Under the pieces are notes generated by a model. The model worked only from the letters and a program-made list of their open reading frames with translations. It was not told the DNA's origin and did no database searches. The translations under genes were made by a program, and so were the position numbers. From positions 2,202,501 through 2,266,500 of the forward strand of contig NZ_LROY01000002.1 in the NCBI RefSeq assembly GCF_001639145.1: a stretch of 64,000 nt of DNA. The letters run 5' to 3'. Each line of letters opens with the position of its first letter. Within the stretch, counting starts at the first letter, position 1. Below, piece by piece: positions 29,201-37,245 of the stretch. The stretch is from Microbulbifer sp. Q7 (GTDB lineage Bacteria; Pseudomonadota; Gammaproteobacteria; Pseudomonadales; Cellvibrionaceae).

Positions 29201-32200
29201 GGGAATATCTGTACTGGCAACGGCATTCCAGTTCAGGCTCTGCGCGGTATTGATACCGTCGCCGGTAACTGCCGGCTCAGCCATCGGCACGCCGTTAAAG
29301 GTCGCGCTGCCGGCCTGATAGGCCCAGCCCATGCTCAGTTCTTCCAGTACGGAGAGATCGTAGGCGGTGGAGCCGTTCGCACCCTGCTCTGCCAGCGTCA
29401 GGCTGAAGCGATAGAGATCGCCGGCCACCGGTTCGGGATTGCCGCTCTGGTTGACCGCGCTCTGGGTCAGGGCCAGCTCCGGCTCGACGATGGTGAGGGT
29501 CGCGGAGCCGCCACCCATTTCCGTCACTACACCGGCTTCGTCATAGGTATAGGTCGCGTTGATATTGTAGGTCTGTCCGGACTGGGCGGCATCGACATTG
29601 GCGACCCAGCCGGTGAAGACAATTTCACGCACTTCATTGGGCGGGATGTCACCCACGTCGATGGTAAATGTCTCACCATCGGGGACGGTTATCGGATTAC
29701 CACCGATAGTGACGGCATCCAGCACAATCACCGTATCGCGGCCCTGGAGCGTATTTTCAACCTTTACATTCGCCAGGGTGGAGCTGGCAATCGGGCTTGC
29801 CGGTACGGTGATGCGGTAGCTTACCGGCTCACCAATCGGCGCGCGGCCATCGGAGGGCTCCATCAACTGCAGCGTTAGATTTTCCGGGTTTGCCACCGAG
29901 GTCATCAGCTGGAAACAGTTCGCGGACAGCGCGGATTCACAGGCCGGCGCGGTACCTTCGTACAGACGGCTGCTGGTGCTGTCGATATCGTTGGAAATGT
30001 AGTTGTCGATATGGAAGCGGTTGTACCAGGTGTGGCCGCTGGGAATATCGAGATTCAGGCCGACTTCGTAATCGATCTGGATAGTCGCGTTTTCAGGAAC
30101 TACATCGGCGAGGGTAAATTCGATAATGCCCGCATTCACCGTGTGGGTGTAATTCGCGGCCATACCATCGATCAGAACCTGCGTAATGTTGAGCGAAGCC
30201 TCATCGTATTCCGGGTTGGCCGGATCGATGTTCAGGGTATCGGCAATTACCATTCCATAGGCCGGCGCACCGCCGGTGTTCTGTGCCTGCAGGCGGAAAT
30301 TCATCACCTCGTTGGCGATATCCACAACCGTGTGCGGGCTGGTAACGCCGGAGCGGGAATCGGTTTTCTGCAGGTTGGTGACATTCGGCTGTACCACCCA
30401 GATGCTCGCCTGATCCTGCAACAATGTTGTAGCACCGTCGTAAGTTAACTCGGCGCTGTTCGCGCGCTCGATTTCACCACTGCCCGCGGGGAATACGGTC
30501 TCATCATCCAACACTAACGCGGTATAGACGATGGTGAACGGCGGTGTGGAATCGCTCTGCGCGTCGATATCGCCCAGCTGCCACTGCAGCGTGCCGGTGG
30601 CACCCGGCGTCGGCTCAACGGGAGCCTGGGAACAGGTAAATCCGTTGACGCCACAATCGATGTTATCCACAGAGACCAGTTCCAGGCCCGCGGGTAACTG
30701 GTCGGTAACCACTACATTGCGGGTGATGCCCGGCTGGACAAACAGGTTCAGGGTGTACTGCACGGTATCGCCAATCCGCGCGCGGTCCGCCGCACCCCAC
30801 GCATCGGCAACAGCCGTTTTGCTGAAGTCGGTGCTGTCCTGGGTAGCGACGCTTTCATTAACAAAGCTGCAGTATGTATTCGGTGCCACGGCATCCGGAC
30901 AACCGTCACCGTGACGCTGGTAAACACCGGGATAAGTGTCCTGGCCGGGCACACCGTGATCGAGCGACGTCCAGTCCACGTGCACGATATTCTCGATTGC
31001 ACTGCCAAAGGCAGACAGTACCGTGGTGTTGTAGATCAGCGTGAGGGATTCGCCGGGGCCGATATCCAGACTGTTGTCACCATTTTCACGACCCCACACA
31101 AACGCACCATCCGCACGGGTGCCGGGCATGTAGTCGGCACCGTCGACGGTCGCACTGTCTAGGCGCAACTGTTCCGGCAGCAAGTCGGCAATGTTGACGT
31201 CGTAGGCGGTGGAAACATTGGCACCGGACGCATTGGTGATGGTGATGGTGTAGTCGAGCGTATCGCCACTGACCGCGCTCGCGGCACTCGCGGTTTTGGT
31301 CACCGTCAGTTGCGGCTCTGCCACCTCGATCGGACCCGAATCCGCTGTCAGCGTGGTCGGTGCGTTCAGGTAATCCAGCTCCGCGCTGTTGGAAAGCGCC
31401 GTGCCCGCCACCACGCTGCCGGTATTCTCGATACGCGCGACGTAGTAAATGTGAATAACCGGGTCGATCGCATTGGTGGCGCCGTCTCCGGTGTCATCTT
31501 CGGTTTCGGTCTCGACCTTGCCGATATTCCAGGACAGCACACCGGTATCGCCGTTTTGCGGCAAGGCGCCGGCAAATTGTCCACAGGCAGCATCCGGCGC
31601 CTGGTCGTTGATGGTGCGGATAGTGCTGTCGTATTCACAGCGGATTTCGTAACCGTGCGCGGGATCGGCGATGGCGTAACCCGCAGACAGGGTATCGGTC
31701 ACCACCACGTTTTCGGTCACGCCCTCGGGCAGACGGATATCTAGGCGGAAAGTACGGTGCGCGCCGATGGCCCGGGACTCTGGGGTGCTGCCGTTTTCGG
31801 TGATGTCTTCTTTCAGCAGCGCCAATCCGGCCACCGCGGCATCCACGGTTTCACTAACGGTTTCGTAGTCATTGATCGCATCGCCCGCGCGTGGCAGCGC
31901 ACCAATACGCTGGCCGTCCAATGCGCCATCAACGCCGATCTGATCAGCGGGATTCAGTGCAGTGTTTTGCCCGGGCAGTGAAGTCCAGACCGCTTGCGCA
32001 GCATTTTGCAACAGCTGGTGCGGCCGGGCGGTTTCGTCCACGGTCACCTCGAAGGTGACTTCGCGGCTTTCCCCCGGCGCCAGCGGATTTTCCGGATTCC
32101 ACACAAATACCGGCTGATTGCTGCCGAAGGTGGTGGTATCGACACTATCCGGTGGAGTGCTGCCACCGACACTCCCGGAAACAAACGTCATCTCGCTATC

Positions 32201-35200
32201 GAGCAGGTCGTCCAGAATCCGCAGGTTATAGGCATTGGCGGTACCGTTGTTGGTGGCGGTCAGCGTGATGGTGATGGTATCCGCGGCATCGATATCGCCG
32301 CTCGGCGCATCCCAGCTTTTACTCAGGGCGATCAATGGCTCGGTGACCTGCACCTCTACCTGGCCGTAATCGAGGCTGTTATCGGTGCCGCTTTCGTCAC
32401 GCCACTCCAGCGTGGCGCTGGTCGCCGGCACACCATTGACCAGCGCAGTTCCATCGTTATTGTCCGCGCTGTTCTGTACCCGGGCGATAAACTTGAGTTC
32501 AAACGTGAAACGGTTGGGATCCCTGTCTGACGACGGATTGGAAAGTACCACGTCACCGAAAGACCACTGCACCTGATTGTCGGAACAGACGGGTGTGACA
32601 TCCCCAACATCGCTTAGATCGGGGCGCTTGAAACCGGCCGCACTCCAGGGTGCGTCGGTAGAGAGGTTGATGGTGGGGGCATCTGCACACATCAGTCCCA
32701 CGGGCAGCACATCGGTGACCGTGAGCGCGCGCAGCTGCGCCACCGGCAGTTCCGCGGTCAGGGTGTATTCGATTTCCTCACCGATTTTCACCGGCTGTAC
32801 ACCACTGCCCACCAGCGATGTTTCCGACAGGGCGGTGATCGTTTTAGGCTCGGTGGTGGGCTCGCTGAAGGTAATGGAAGCCGTGGCCTCGGTATCCGCA
32901 TCGCCAGCAGCCGGGTAGATACGCGCACCGCCCAGCTCCCCACTGCCCGGGGTAACCACAGTCTGGTTACTGTGGTCGTTCCCGCTGCCTTCCAGGGAAT
33001 CGTAGTAGGTAACCTTTACGTTATTCGTCAGCGTTTCAGACGGGGCAATGCGATCATCCGGATCCACGCGGTAGTACATATGCACACTGGCGCCGGAGTC
33101 GAGACGGCGCAGCCCAGTGCCGTCCACGCCTTGGGTGTGGGAGAAGGTGATGGTGGTCGGATTCCCATCGTTCATCACGTTGCCGACAATAACGCCTTCT
33201 TCACCGGGCTCATCGATGACCCCGTCGCCGTCGTTGTCGATGCCGTCGCTGTCCAGATCTTCGATAAACAGCAGGTCCGGCAGGGTATCTTCAACGGTCA
33301 GGTCGTATACCGGCGGGCGCGGATGACCGCCCGCATCAGCCTCACTGGTAACCGACAGGCGGTAGATGTAGTCATTAGTAGTGACCGCGCCCTGGTAATC
33401 TTCGGTCCAGCCAGCACCACAGGAACCGGTGCCGTTATCGAAATCAGAAGCCGCGCAGATTTCCTTGACCACCGTGATTCGGGGCTCGGTTACCACCACG
33501 TCGACGCGACGAATGGGCTCCTTCGGATAGCCGACAGTCTCACCACCGCCGTAACTGCCAAAGTTGTAGGTTTCCCACTCACCGGTATTGTTGTTGAAGA
33601 ATGTCCCCTTGAAGGAGGAGTCCAGTACATTGGCGCTGTTGTTGCCATGCAGGTTGGGTGCCGCCCGGTCGTTCTGCATCTTGTTGAGCAGACGACTGGT
33701 GGTATTGATCGTGAACCACTGATCAATGTCGATCACGTAGTCGTCATTGGGCGCGCCGGAGAATACGGAAGACTCTGTCCCGGTAAATCGCCAGCCAAAC
33801 GGACTGAGCTCCCCCAGGGTCGTGGTACCCGGATCATTGGGAGCCTGGGTGGCTCCAGCGATCTGCGGTGTGACTACCGGTGCCGTACTGGAGATAAAGC
33901 CCTGTCCGTCCGGAATCAGGTCCAGCACCTGAATATCCCGCACACCAATAAAATTGAAGCCGCGGGAATCAAATCCGAACCAGCCGCCAGTCTGGATGCG
34001 CACGGTACACTCTTCACCAATCTGAACGTGCTCGGCAGGCTTGGCCTGGCCGGGGAATGTATCGGCCGCAGCGCGAGTTACACCATCTGTATTTTCATTA
34101 CACACCCCGAGATCTGGCACACCGCCATAGTTACCCGAGCTGGTATCACCCGCGGTCACTTGGTCTTTCTTGAGGTTAAAACCGATTCCCCGCGACCAGT
34201 GCGCGTCCAGCGAGTAAAGGTTGCCGCGGTCGACTTCGCCGTCGGTACGGGTATTGCCCGCGTTGCCCGGCGCCGGAAACCAGAGGGGATTGCCGTTGGT
34301 AATGGCCGAAGGATTGTTGACGACGACTGAGGAAATACTGCGGTTACCACCATTGGTGACCTGATTTACGCCGATATTACGGGTATTCACCTGGGTGGCG
34401 GGGATCGTGAAGTCGCTCAGGGTAAAAATTTCACCAACAACGTCTGCACGAAACGTCAGGTCATCGGCAGCAATCCCGGCGGGGTCCGTGGTCTTGTTCA
34501 CTTCAAAGTTGAAGGTCGCACTGCTGCCCGCGGCCAGCGCAGCATTCAATTGTGAGCCGCTAGGCTGGCACTGATACACAGTGCCATCACTCGGCAGCAA
34601 CATATGCATCTTGTTGACTTCATCGGGCGCGGGGTTCACCGCCCACACCTTAAAGGGGTCCGGGTGCCCCATGGGGCGGCCATTGCCATCCACACTGGTC
34701 TGAGTGACGCTGGTCGCGGCACAACTGAAGCCTGCTGGCGCTGAACTGCCGACCACATTGATGGTCGCACCAAAGCTGATGAATACGCTGAAATCGCGCG
34801 CTTCGTCGCCGCCGCGGTTAGTCACGGTGACGGATAGCGGCGTAGTCTGTGTGCGGTCATCGGTGATAATGAAGGTGGGCTCGTTGATGTTTACATCGAG
34901 CTCCTCCGGCGCAAAATCTACGGGTGTACCCGCATCGTTCGCGGCAAAAGTGTCGTTTACCCCGTTACCCGTCATGGTGGACTGCAAAACGCCCTGTGTA
35001 TCACACAGCGTTTTCACCTGAACGGTCAGGGCGTTATCAAGAGCGGAAAAGGGGCTGAGATCCGGATCTGTCGGCTCCGGTCTCTGATTCAGGTTAACGG
35101 AAGAAAGCTCCTCCAGAACGTCCAGATCCGCCGCGCGATCGAAATAGTCCTTTTCTTTCATCACCACCGCAAAACGGATAACGACCACGTCGCCATGACG

Positions 35201-36994
35201 CATCAAACCGGTGCTTTCTTCCACCTGATCGGGATCGCTATCACTTGAGCTGCTGGTAAGTTTGAATTGTGGCTCGGAGTTATTGAGGTAGGCGCTTTCA
35301 TTGCCCGAGGCACCCGGAATCGGACCGTTGGCATTGACCCAATCCAGGGTATCCACCCGCCCCTCGTAAGCACCATACAGGGAGAACGCATTCTCAAAGG
35401 TGGGCTCAAAGCTTGGGTCGACCACATATTCGCTTGGCAGAACATTGCTCAAGTGCCAGGCCATGCTGGGATCAAACCAGACGGTACCACGCCCTTCATT
35501 GCGCAGAGTGATGGTCATCAAACCGCGAGTACCCACCGGACCCGTGCCGGTAATACCGGTCAGCTGCCGCTCCACCCGCAAAGCATTGGTGCCACCATTC
35601 AGCCCATAGTAAGCATCCAGAAAACTAGTTTCGTCCTGCCCTGAGTCAATGCCACCCGGTGGTGTCTGCACAGCGCAGCCGAACTGCACATCTTCAAAAC
35701 TGTTGGTCAAACGACCGGGTGCACAGGAACCGCTGCCATGAATCTTACCGACCACATAAAGGTTGATATTGTCACCGGCACGGATATCGATCGCATCACT
35801 GGAGGTACCGGCGATCACCGAATCCACGGTGTTTGCATAGGGGGGAGGGATATCATCGTTATGCCCAAACGGTGCGGCCACACTCCAGTCGGCCAGCACG
35901 GCACCAGTAGCAGCATCCGTCGCCACACAATTTGAGCCTAGAGGCAACACCCCATTTTGAGCGGCAATGGCATTCGCCTCCGCAGCTGAGGGGCACACGT
36001 AATTCGCATCCATCACATCCGCGCGGCTCAGCAGGTCATCGATACGCAGGTCCTGCAGCGGGGCATTGCCCGTGTTCCGGATATTGATTCGCCAAACGAT
36101 GTCGTCGTCGTTGTGACCGAATACCTGATCGCTGCGGGTATTCTGGCGCTGACCGCTGTCGTAGTTCCACCCTTGTTTGTTGAGGGCAATACCCGGCTCG
36201 CGGACATCAATGCCCGCACTGTGCTGGCTGTCGGGACGGGCGTAGTTCTGCCAGAAGTCGGTAGGGTAATTATCCGGGTCCTCCGACCCTGAGCAGCGGT
36301 TGCCGCCGCAGCCGTCATACCAGGTATTGTCATTGCGGAAGTTTTCCCGCTGCCCGGGGACATCGTCACAGCCGTCCGCCATCGTGTAATCGATAGTAGC
36401 GGTGGCCTGGGGCGCTGTGCCGAAGAGGGACTCGGGGCTGTTGGTTGGCGGGCGGTGTACCGGGATACGCAAGGTAACGGTATTGCCCGGAGGCAGGTCC
36501 AGCATATTGTTGACGGAAACCGTGCTGGTACCACTGAGCGTGCCACCCAGCGGCAGTGTTGGGGTTACCCCCGTGTAAAGCTCCAGGCCGTCAGTCAGGG
36601 TGATCGTCAGGCCACCAGAGTTTCTGAAATTGAGCGACGGGTTTGCCGAGCCATAGTCCGCATTGCGACGCGTCTGGGTGCGCGTATCACCATTAATAGT
36701 GACCACGCGTGTTTCATAGGGCTGGTCGCCATCGTCAGCATTGGTGCCCTGCCGGTAGGGGTTGGTAATCTGAATTTCTACGTAGCCGTAGCTACAAAAA
36801 TCACAGTAGCTGTTCTGTACCGTAACCAGATTAGTGGGCGGGTTCTGCTCACCCACCACACACATGTTGGTAAAGGCGGCCAAGGCCTGACCGGAGCCCA
36901 ACAGTAGCGCGACGGAAAGCAGCCACCGCACTGAAGATCTCAGTGCCGCAGGTGCATTTCTGAATAATTTTCGCCCAGTTACTTCAGACTTCAT
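23294..36994 (-). CDS. Giant DUF11-repeat surface protein
   Basis: This is a 4566-aa exported protein. After an Arg-rich signal peptide (hydrophobic core LLSVALLLGSGQALA) come about twenty DUF11-type beta-sandwich repeats. They are recognised by recurring 'YTITVxNxGxxxAxxVxVxDxLPxGx' patterns, such as LRYTITVANLGGKNATEARL. Aspartate-rich, possibly calcium-binding segments occur (DGIDNDGDGVID). Near the C-terminus are two prealbumin/SdrD-B-like domains (GYLWHDVNFSETADTEE and GKVYDDKNLNGYQDSGEGG). The end is an OmpA-like segment (FEPGSTELRPQWRSRTELL). I start it at 36994, where ggaaag and a proper signal peptide follow; the longer frame adds 18 residues. The protein probably forms a long cell-surface fibre or adhesin anchored at its C-terminus. 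This is inferred. Confidence 0.85.
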   Translation of the reverse strand: MKSEVTGRKLFRNAPAALRSSVRWLLSVALLLGSGQALAAFTNMCVVGEQNPPTNLVTVQNSYCDFCSYGYVEIQITNPYRQGTNADDGDQPYETRVVTINGDTRTQTRRNADYGSANPSLNFRNSGGLTITLTDGLELYTGVTPTLPLGGTLSGTSTVSVNNMLDLPPGNTVTLRIPVHRPPTNSPESLFGTAPQATATIDYTMADGCDDVPGQRENFRNDNTWYDGCGGNRCSGSEDPDNYPTDFWQNYARPDSQHSAGIDVREPGIALNKQGWNYDSGQRQNTRSDQVFGHNDDDIVWRINIRNTGNAPLQDLRIDDLLSRADVMDANYVCPSAAEANAIAAQNGVLPLGSNCVATDAATGAVLADWSVAAPFGHNDDIPPPYANTVDSVIAGTSSDAIDIRAGDNINLYVVGKIHGSGSCAPGRLTNSFEDVQFGCAVQTPPGGIDSGQDETSFLDAYYGLNGGTNALRVERQLTGITGTGPVGTRGLMTITLRNEGRGTVWFDPSMAWHLSNVLPSEYVVDPSFEPTFENAFSLYGAYEGRVDTLDWVNANGPIPGASGNESAYLNNSEPQFKLTSSSSDSDPDQVEESTGLMRHGDVVVIRFAVVMKEKDYFDRAADLDVLEELSSVNLNQRPEPTDPDLSPFSALDNALTVQVKTLCDTQGVLQSTMTGNGVNDTFAANDAGTPVDFAPEELDVNINEPTFIITDDRTQTTPLSVTVTNRGGDEARDFSVFISFGATINVVGSSAPAGFSCAATSVTQTSVDGNGRPMGHPDPFKVWAVNPAPDEVNKMHMLLPSDGTVYQCQPSGSQLNAALAAGSSATFNFEVNKTTDPAGIAADDLTFRADVVGEIFTLSDFTIPATQVNTRNIGVNQVTNGGNRSISSVVVNNPSAITNGNPLWFPAPGNAGNTRTDGEVDRGNLYSLDAHWSRGIGFNLKKDQVTAGDTSSGNYGGVPDLGVCNENTDGVTRAAADTFPGQAKPAEHVQIGEECTVRIQTGGWFGFDSRGFNFIGVRDIQVLDLIPDGQGFISSTAPVVTPQIAGATQAPNDPGTTTLGELSPFGWRFTGTESSVFSGAPNDDYVIDIDQWFTINTTSRLLNKMQNDRAAPNLHGNNSANVLDSSFKGTFFNNNTGEWETYNFGSYGGGETVGYPKEPIRRVDVVVTEPRITVVKEICAASDFDNGTGSCGAGWTEDYQGAVTTNDYIYRLSVTSEADAGGHPRPPVYDLTVEDTLPDLLFIEDLDSDGIDNDGDGVIDEPGEEGVIVGNVMNDGNPTTITFSHTQGVDGTGLRRLDSGASVHMYYRVDPDDRIAPSETLTNNVKVTYYDSLEGSGNDHSNQTVVTPGSGELGGARIYPAAGDADTEATASITFSEPTTEPKTITALSETSLVGSGVQPVKIGEEIEYTLTAELPVAQLRALTVTDVLPVGLMCADAPTINLSTDAPWSAAGFKRPDLSDVGDVTPVCSDNQVQWSFGDVVLSNPSSDRDPNRFTFELKFIARVQNSADNNDGTALVNGVPATSATLEWRDESGTDNSLDYGQVEVQVTEPLIALSKSWDAPSGDIDAADTITITLTATNNGTANAYNLRILDDLLDSEMTFVSGSVGGSTPPDSVDTTTFGSNQPVFVWNPENPLAPGESREVTFEVTVDETARPHQLLQNAAQAVWTSLPGQNTALNPADQIGVDGALDGQRIGALPRAGDAINDYETVSETVDAAVAGLALLKEDITENGSTPESRAIGAHRTFRLDIRLPEGVTENVVVTDTLSAGYAIADPAHGYEIRCEYDSTIRTINDQAPDAACGQFAGALPQNGDTGVLSWNIGKVETETEDDTGDGATNAIDPVIHIYYVARIENTGSVVAGTALSNSAELDYLNAPTTLTADSGPIEVAEPQLTVTKTASAASAVSGDTLDYTITITNASGANVSTAYDVNIADLLPEQLRLDSATVDGADYMPGTRADGAFVWGRENGDNSLDIGPGESLTLIYNTTVLSAFGSAIENIVHVDWTSLDHGVPGQDTYPGVYQRHGDGCPDAVAPNTYCSFVNESVATQDSTDFSKTAVADAWGAADRARIGDTVQYTLNLFVQPGITRNVVVTDQLPAGLELVSVDNIDCGVNGFTCSQAPVEPTPGATGTLQWQLGDIDAQSDSTPPFTIVYTALVLDDETVFPAGSGEIERANSAELTYDGATTLLQDQASIWVVQPNVTNLQKTDSRSGVTSPHTVVDIANEVMNFRLQAQNTGGAPAYGMVIADTLNIDPANPEYDEASLNITQVLIDGMAANYTHTVNAGIIEFTLADVVPENATIQIDYEVGLNLDIPSGHTWYNRFHIDNYISNDIDSTSSRLYEGTAPACESALSANCFQLMTSVANPENLTLQLMEPSDGRAPIGEPVSYRITVPASPIASSTLANVKVENTLQGRDTVIVLDAVTIGGNPITVPDGETFTIDVGDIPPNEVREIVFTGWVANVDAAQSGQTYNINATYTYDEAGVVTEMGGGSATLTIVEPELALTQSAVNQSGNPEPVAGDLYRFSLTLAEQGANGSTAYDLSVLEELSMGWAYQAGSATFNGVPMAEPAVTGDGINTAQSLNWNAVASTDIPTGETRTLEFDVRVLDSVLAGQQLTGSASVQWTSQAGGPQHVERDGSGMPDPAALNNYFLGPEQLPPLVINNTATFEKNVVSETAPLNDGELRIGDLVTYELRLGLQRGTLPNAVVTDTLPEGMVFVDTVSIAADGMSYALAEEPMAEAAGAVTWNFGSLVNSTGDELVITYRTRVQRDVLPLNTASIEMRNAASFQFDTAAGPSTPLLAEQVLTLLQPDLAFALTANPDGSAALIPDQAITFTATVTNNGSAPAYDIVLRDVIPVGMRKAGVETVSVNGNTTNPLQPTFDAATGEAVWNFVNEIPAGGVLEVVYQVATDSDLAAGLQIGNNAYIEWYYSFGESEIPEGAVLDNRQPYGPSDAVSVIFSTPDAEPLQIAVEPTTREQASIGEPFVYRLTIPAVGALHDVAILMDLADSGIDPVDLAFVEVMQVSGNIAFNPQGSVDGGLLTIVDNTSGIDVEAGDEAVIDVTLRLRDTAQNQFGNAFTSRASYSYSYANDDPAAGRGMGEVSEYSAPIEIVEPYELVMNKTGDAQVQSGLAGRFTLNVHNRGSGPAWDLTVRDFLPSTEQGGMCATPPANFVAAVVDAAGNPVASLSEGSDFSAVFDAENCTLTVTTLGANAVVPADHHLQFAYDAWLDENTVDGTALDNVAGAERWYSWDRTGPDARVYERTYAAEPPDGTPSMEDHEDVFTVIAAVPSVVFEKVVENITAGESPATTATPGDVLQYTVTLRNLSDLDVENVVITDALDRLNAPALFAPGTLQLISAPAAADSSATNANGGTNGTGLVDVRNIALGAAGSGSEEVQLVYQVQLINVIDSASAVLNQAQVELPGQPLIDSDDPNINGAADPQVAGDEDPTRVIIESAPVFKVEKTSQDMTGEPDSLMPGDTLRYTIRVENIGNENMLEASLRDQVPANTNYVAGSTTLNGVAVEDVDGSTPLAQTLAIQSPGAEAGYLLADPAATGSQAAIITFEVTINEVNDGTVISNQGFANGAGAGGDNTPLDEQPSDDPTTEVADDPTIDIVGNVPLIRAQKTVALVVDNMTTGIVDPEDVLRYTITVANLGGKNATEARLVDLVPEHTTYVPGSTLLNGVAVADNGEESPLVTGIPISSDDLTPPLPVDGEGIISTAQTATIVFDVMVNADTERGTIISNQGNVYSLELPLTLTDADGNSSNGAQPTEVVVGDAQQLSITKEVAVVGGGAAESGKVLEYIVRVTNISAVPASLVTIYDDLLVAGEGVLTYVEDSARLNGQPDGILVDGSLITVDYSTTYGELQPSETITLRFEAKLGENLAMGYSVVNTAQVKWNDPPAYIEATVAIDIGGTPGIANLAGYLWHDVNFSETADTEERLLSNWTVDLYFNNALLETVQSDENGYFQFAGLVPNMEGAELAGTSYELRYRAPNAVDSTASLGTASSDYTNGPQQIRDIYIGSGANPQNLNLPITPNGVIYDSVLRAPVAGARVRMLQASSGQPLPESCFEDPAQQNQVTLPGGFYKFDLNFSSAACAVNADYLIDVEVPNDNYTSGPSQIIPPQTGSDTGAFDVSACLGSAADVIPGTPDHCEIQLTAQPPSIDMDARASETDYYLRLNLDDANQPGSSQLFNNHIALDPLLEGALALTKTSAMTNVTRSQLVPYTITFTNTMPVPLTDLQLVDYFPAGFKYVAGSANLDGVALEPEVNGLQLQWPHLRAEGEQTRTMKLLLVVGSGVGEGKYVNRARMFNELSGQQASGEASATVRVVPDPTFDCTDVIGKVYDDKNLNGYQDSGEGGVPGARVVTAQGLRATTDAHGRFHITCAAVPNPDRGSNFVLKLDDRSLPSGYRLTTENPRVQRATRGKMLEFNFGTSLHRVVRLDLAEAVFEPGSTELRPQWRSRTELLLERLQEAPSVLRLSYLAENEDPGLVDRRLQAIKARIAEDWAALDCCYPLSIETEIFWRRGAPPERGNVLDGLKRSVNRMIGSDDQGGAR

Positions 36995-37195
36995 CGCTTT
37001 CCGCTGCCAGTGAAATAAGTATTTCGAGAACTGCCGCACAGGCGGCACTACCGGGGGAGGGGCCGGTCGCGGAACTTTATTGGAAGGGGCAATTTGGCAC
37101 CGTGAAGCAAGTCATAGTTGCAGCGGCATGGGGGGAATTTTTTCTACCTTTGCCAAACAGTTCTCAGGCAAAGCTCAGGTAGTTTCTTAAGAATG

Positions 37196-37235
37196 AAAAC
37201 CACCACTCAGGCCTTGACCCGAGTGGTGGTTTTTT
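37196..37235 (-). terminator. Terminator between the motor operon and the DUF11 operon
   Basis: A perfect 10-bp stem (accaccactc/gagtggtggt) is flanked by a T-run on both strands: four on the minus strand, six on the plus. It lies just after the AgmX-like gene, so the DUF11-OmpA operon should have its own promoter in 36995-37190. I could not identify a convincing one. Confidence 0.85.
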
Positions 37236-37245
37236 AACCTCTCCG

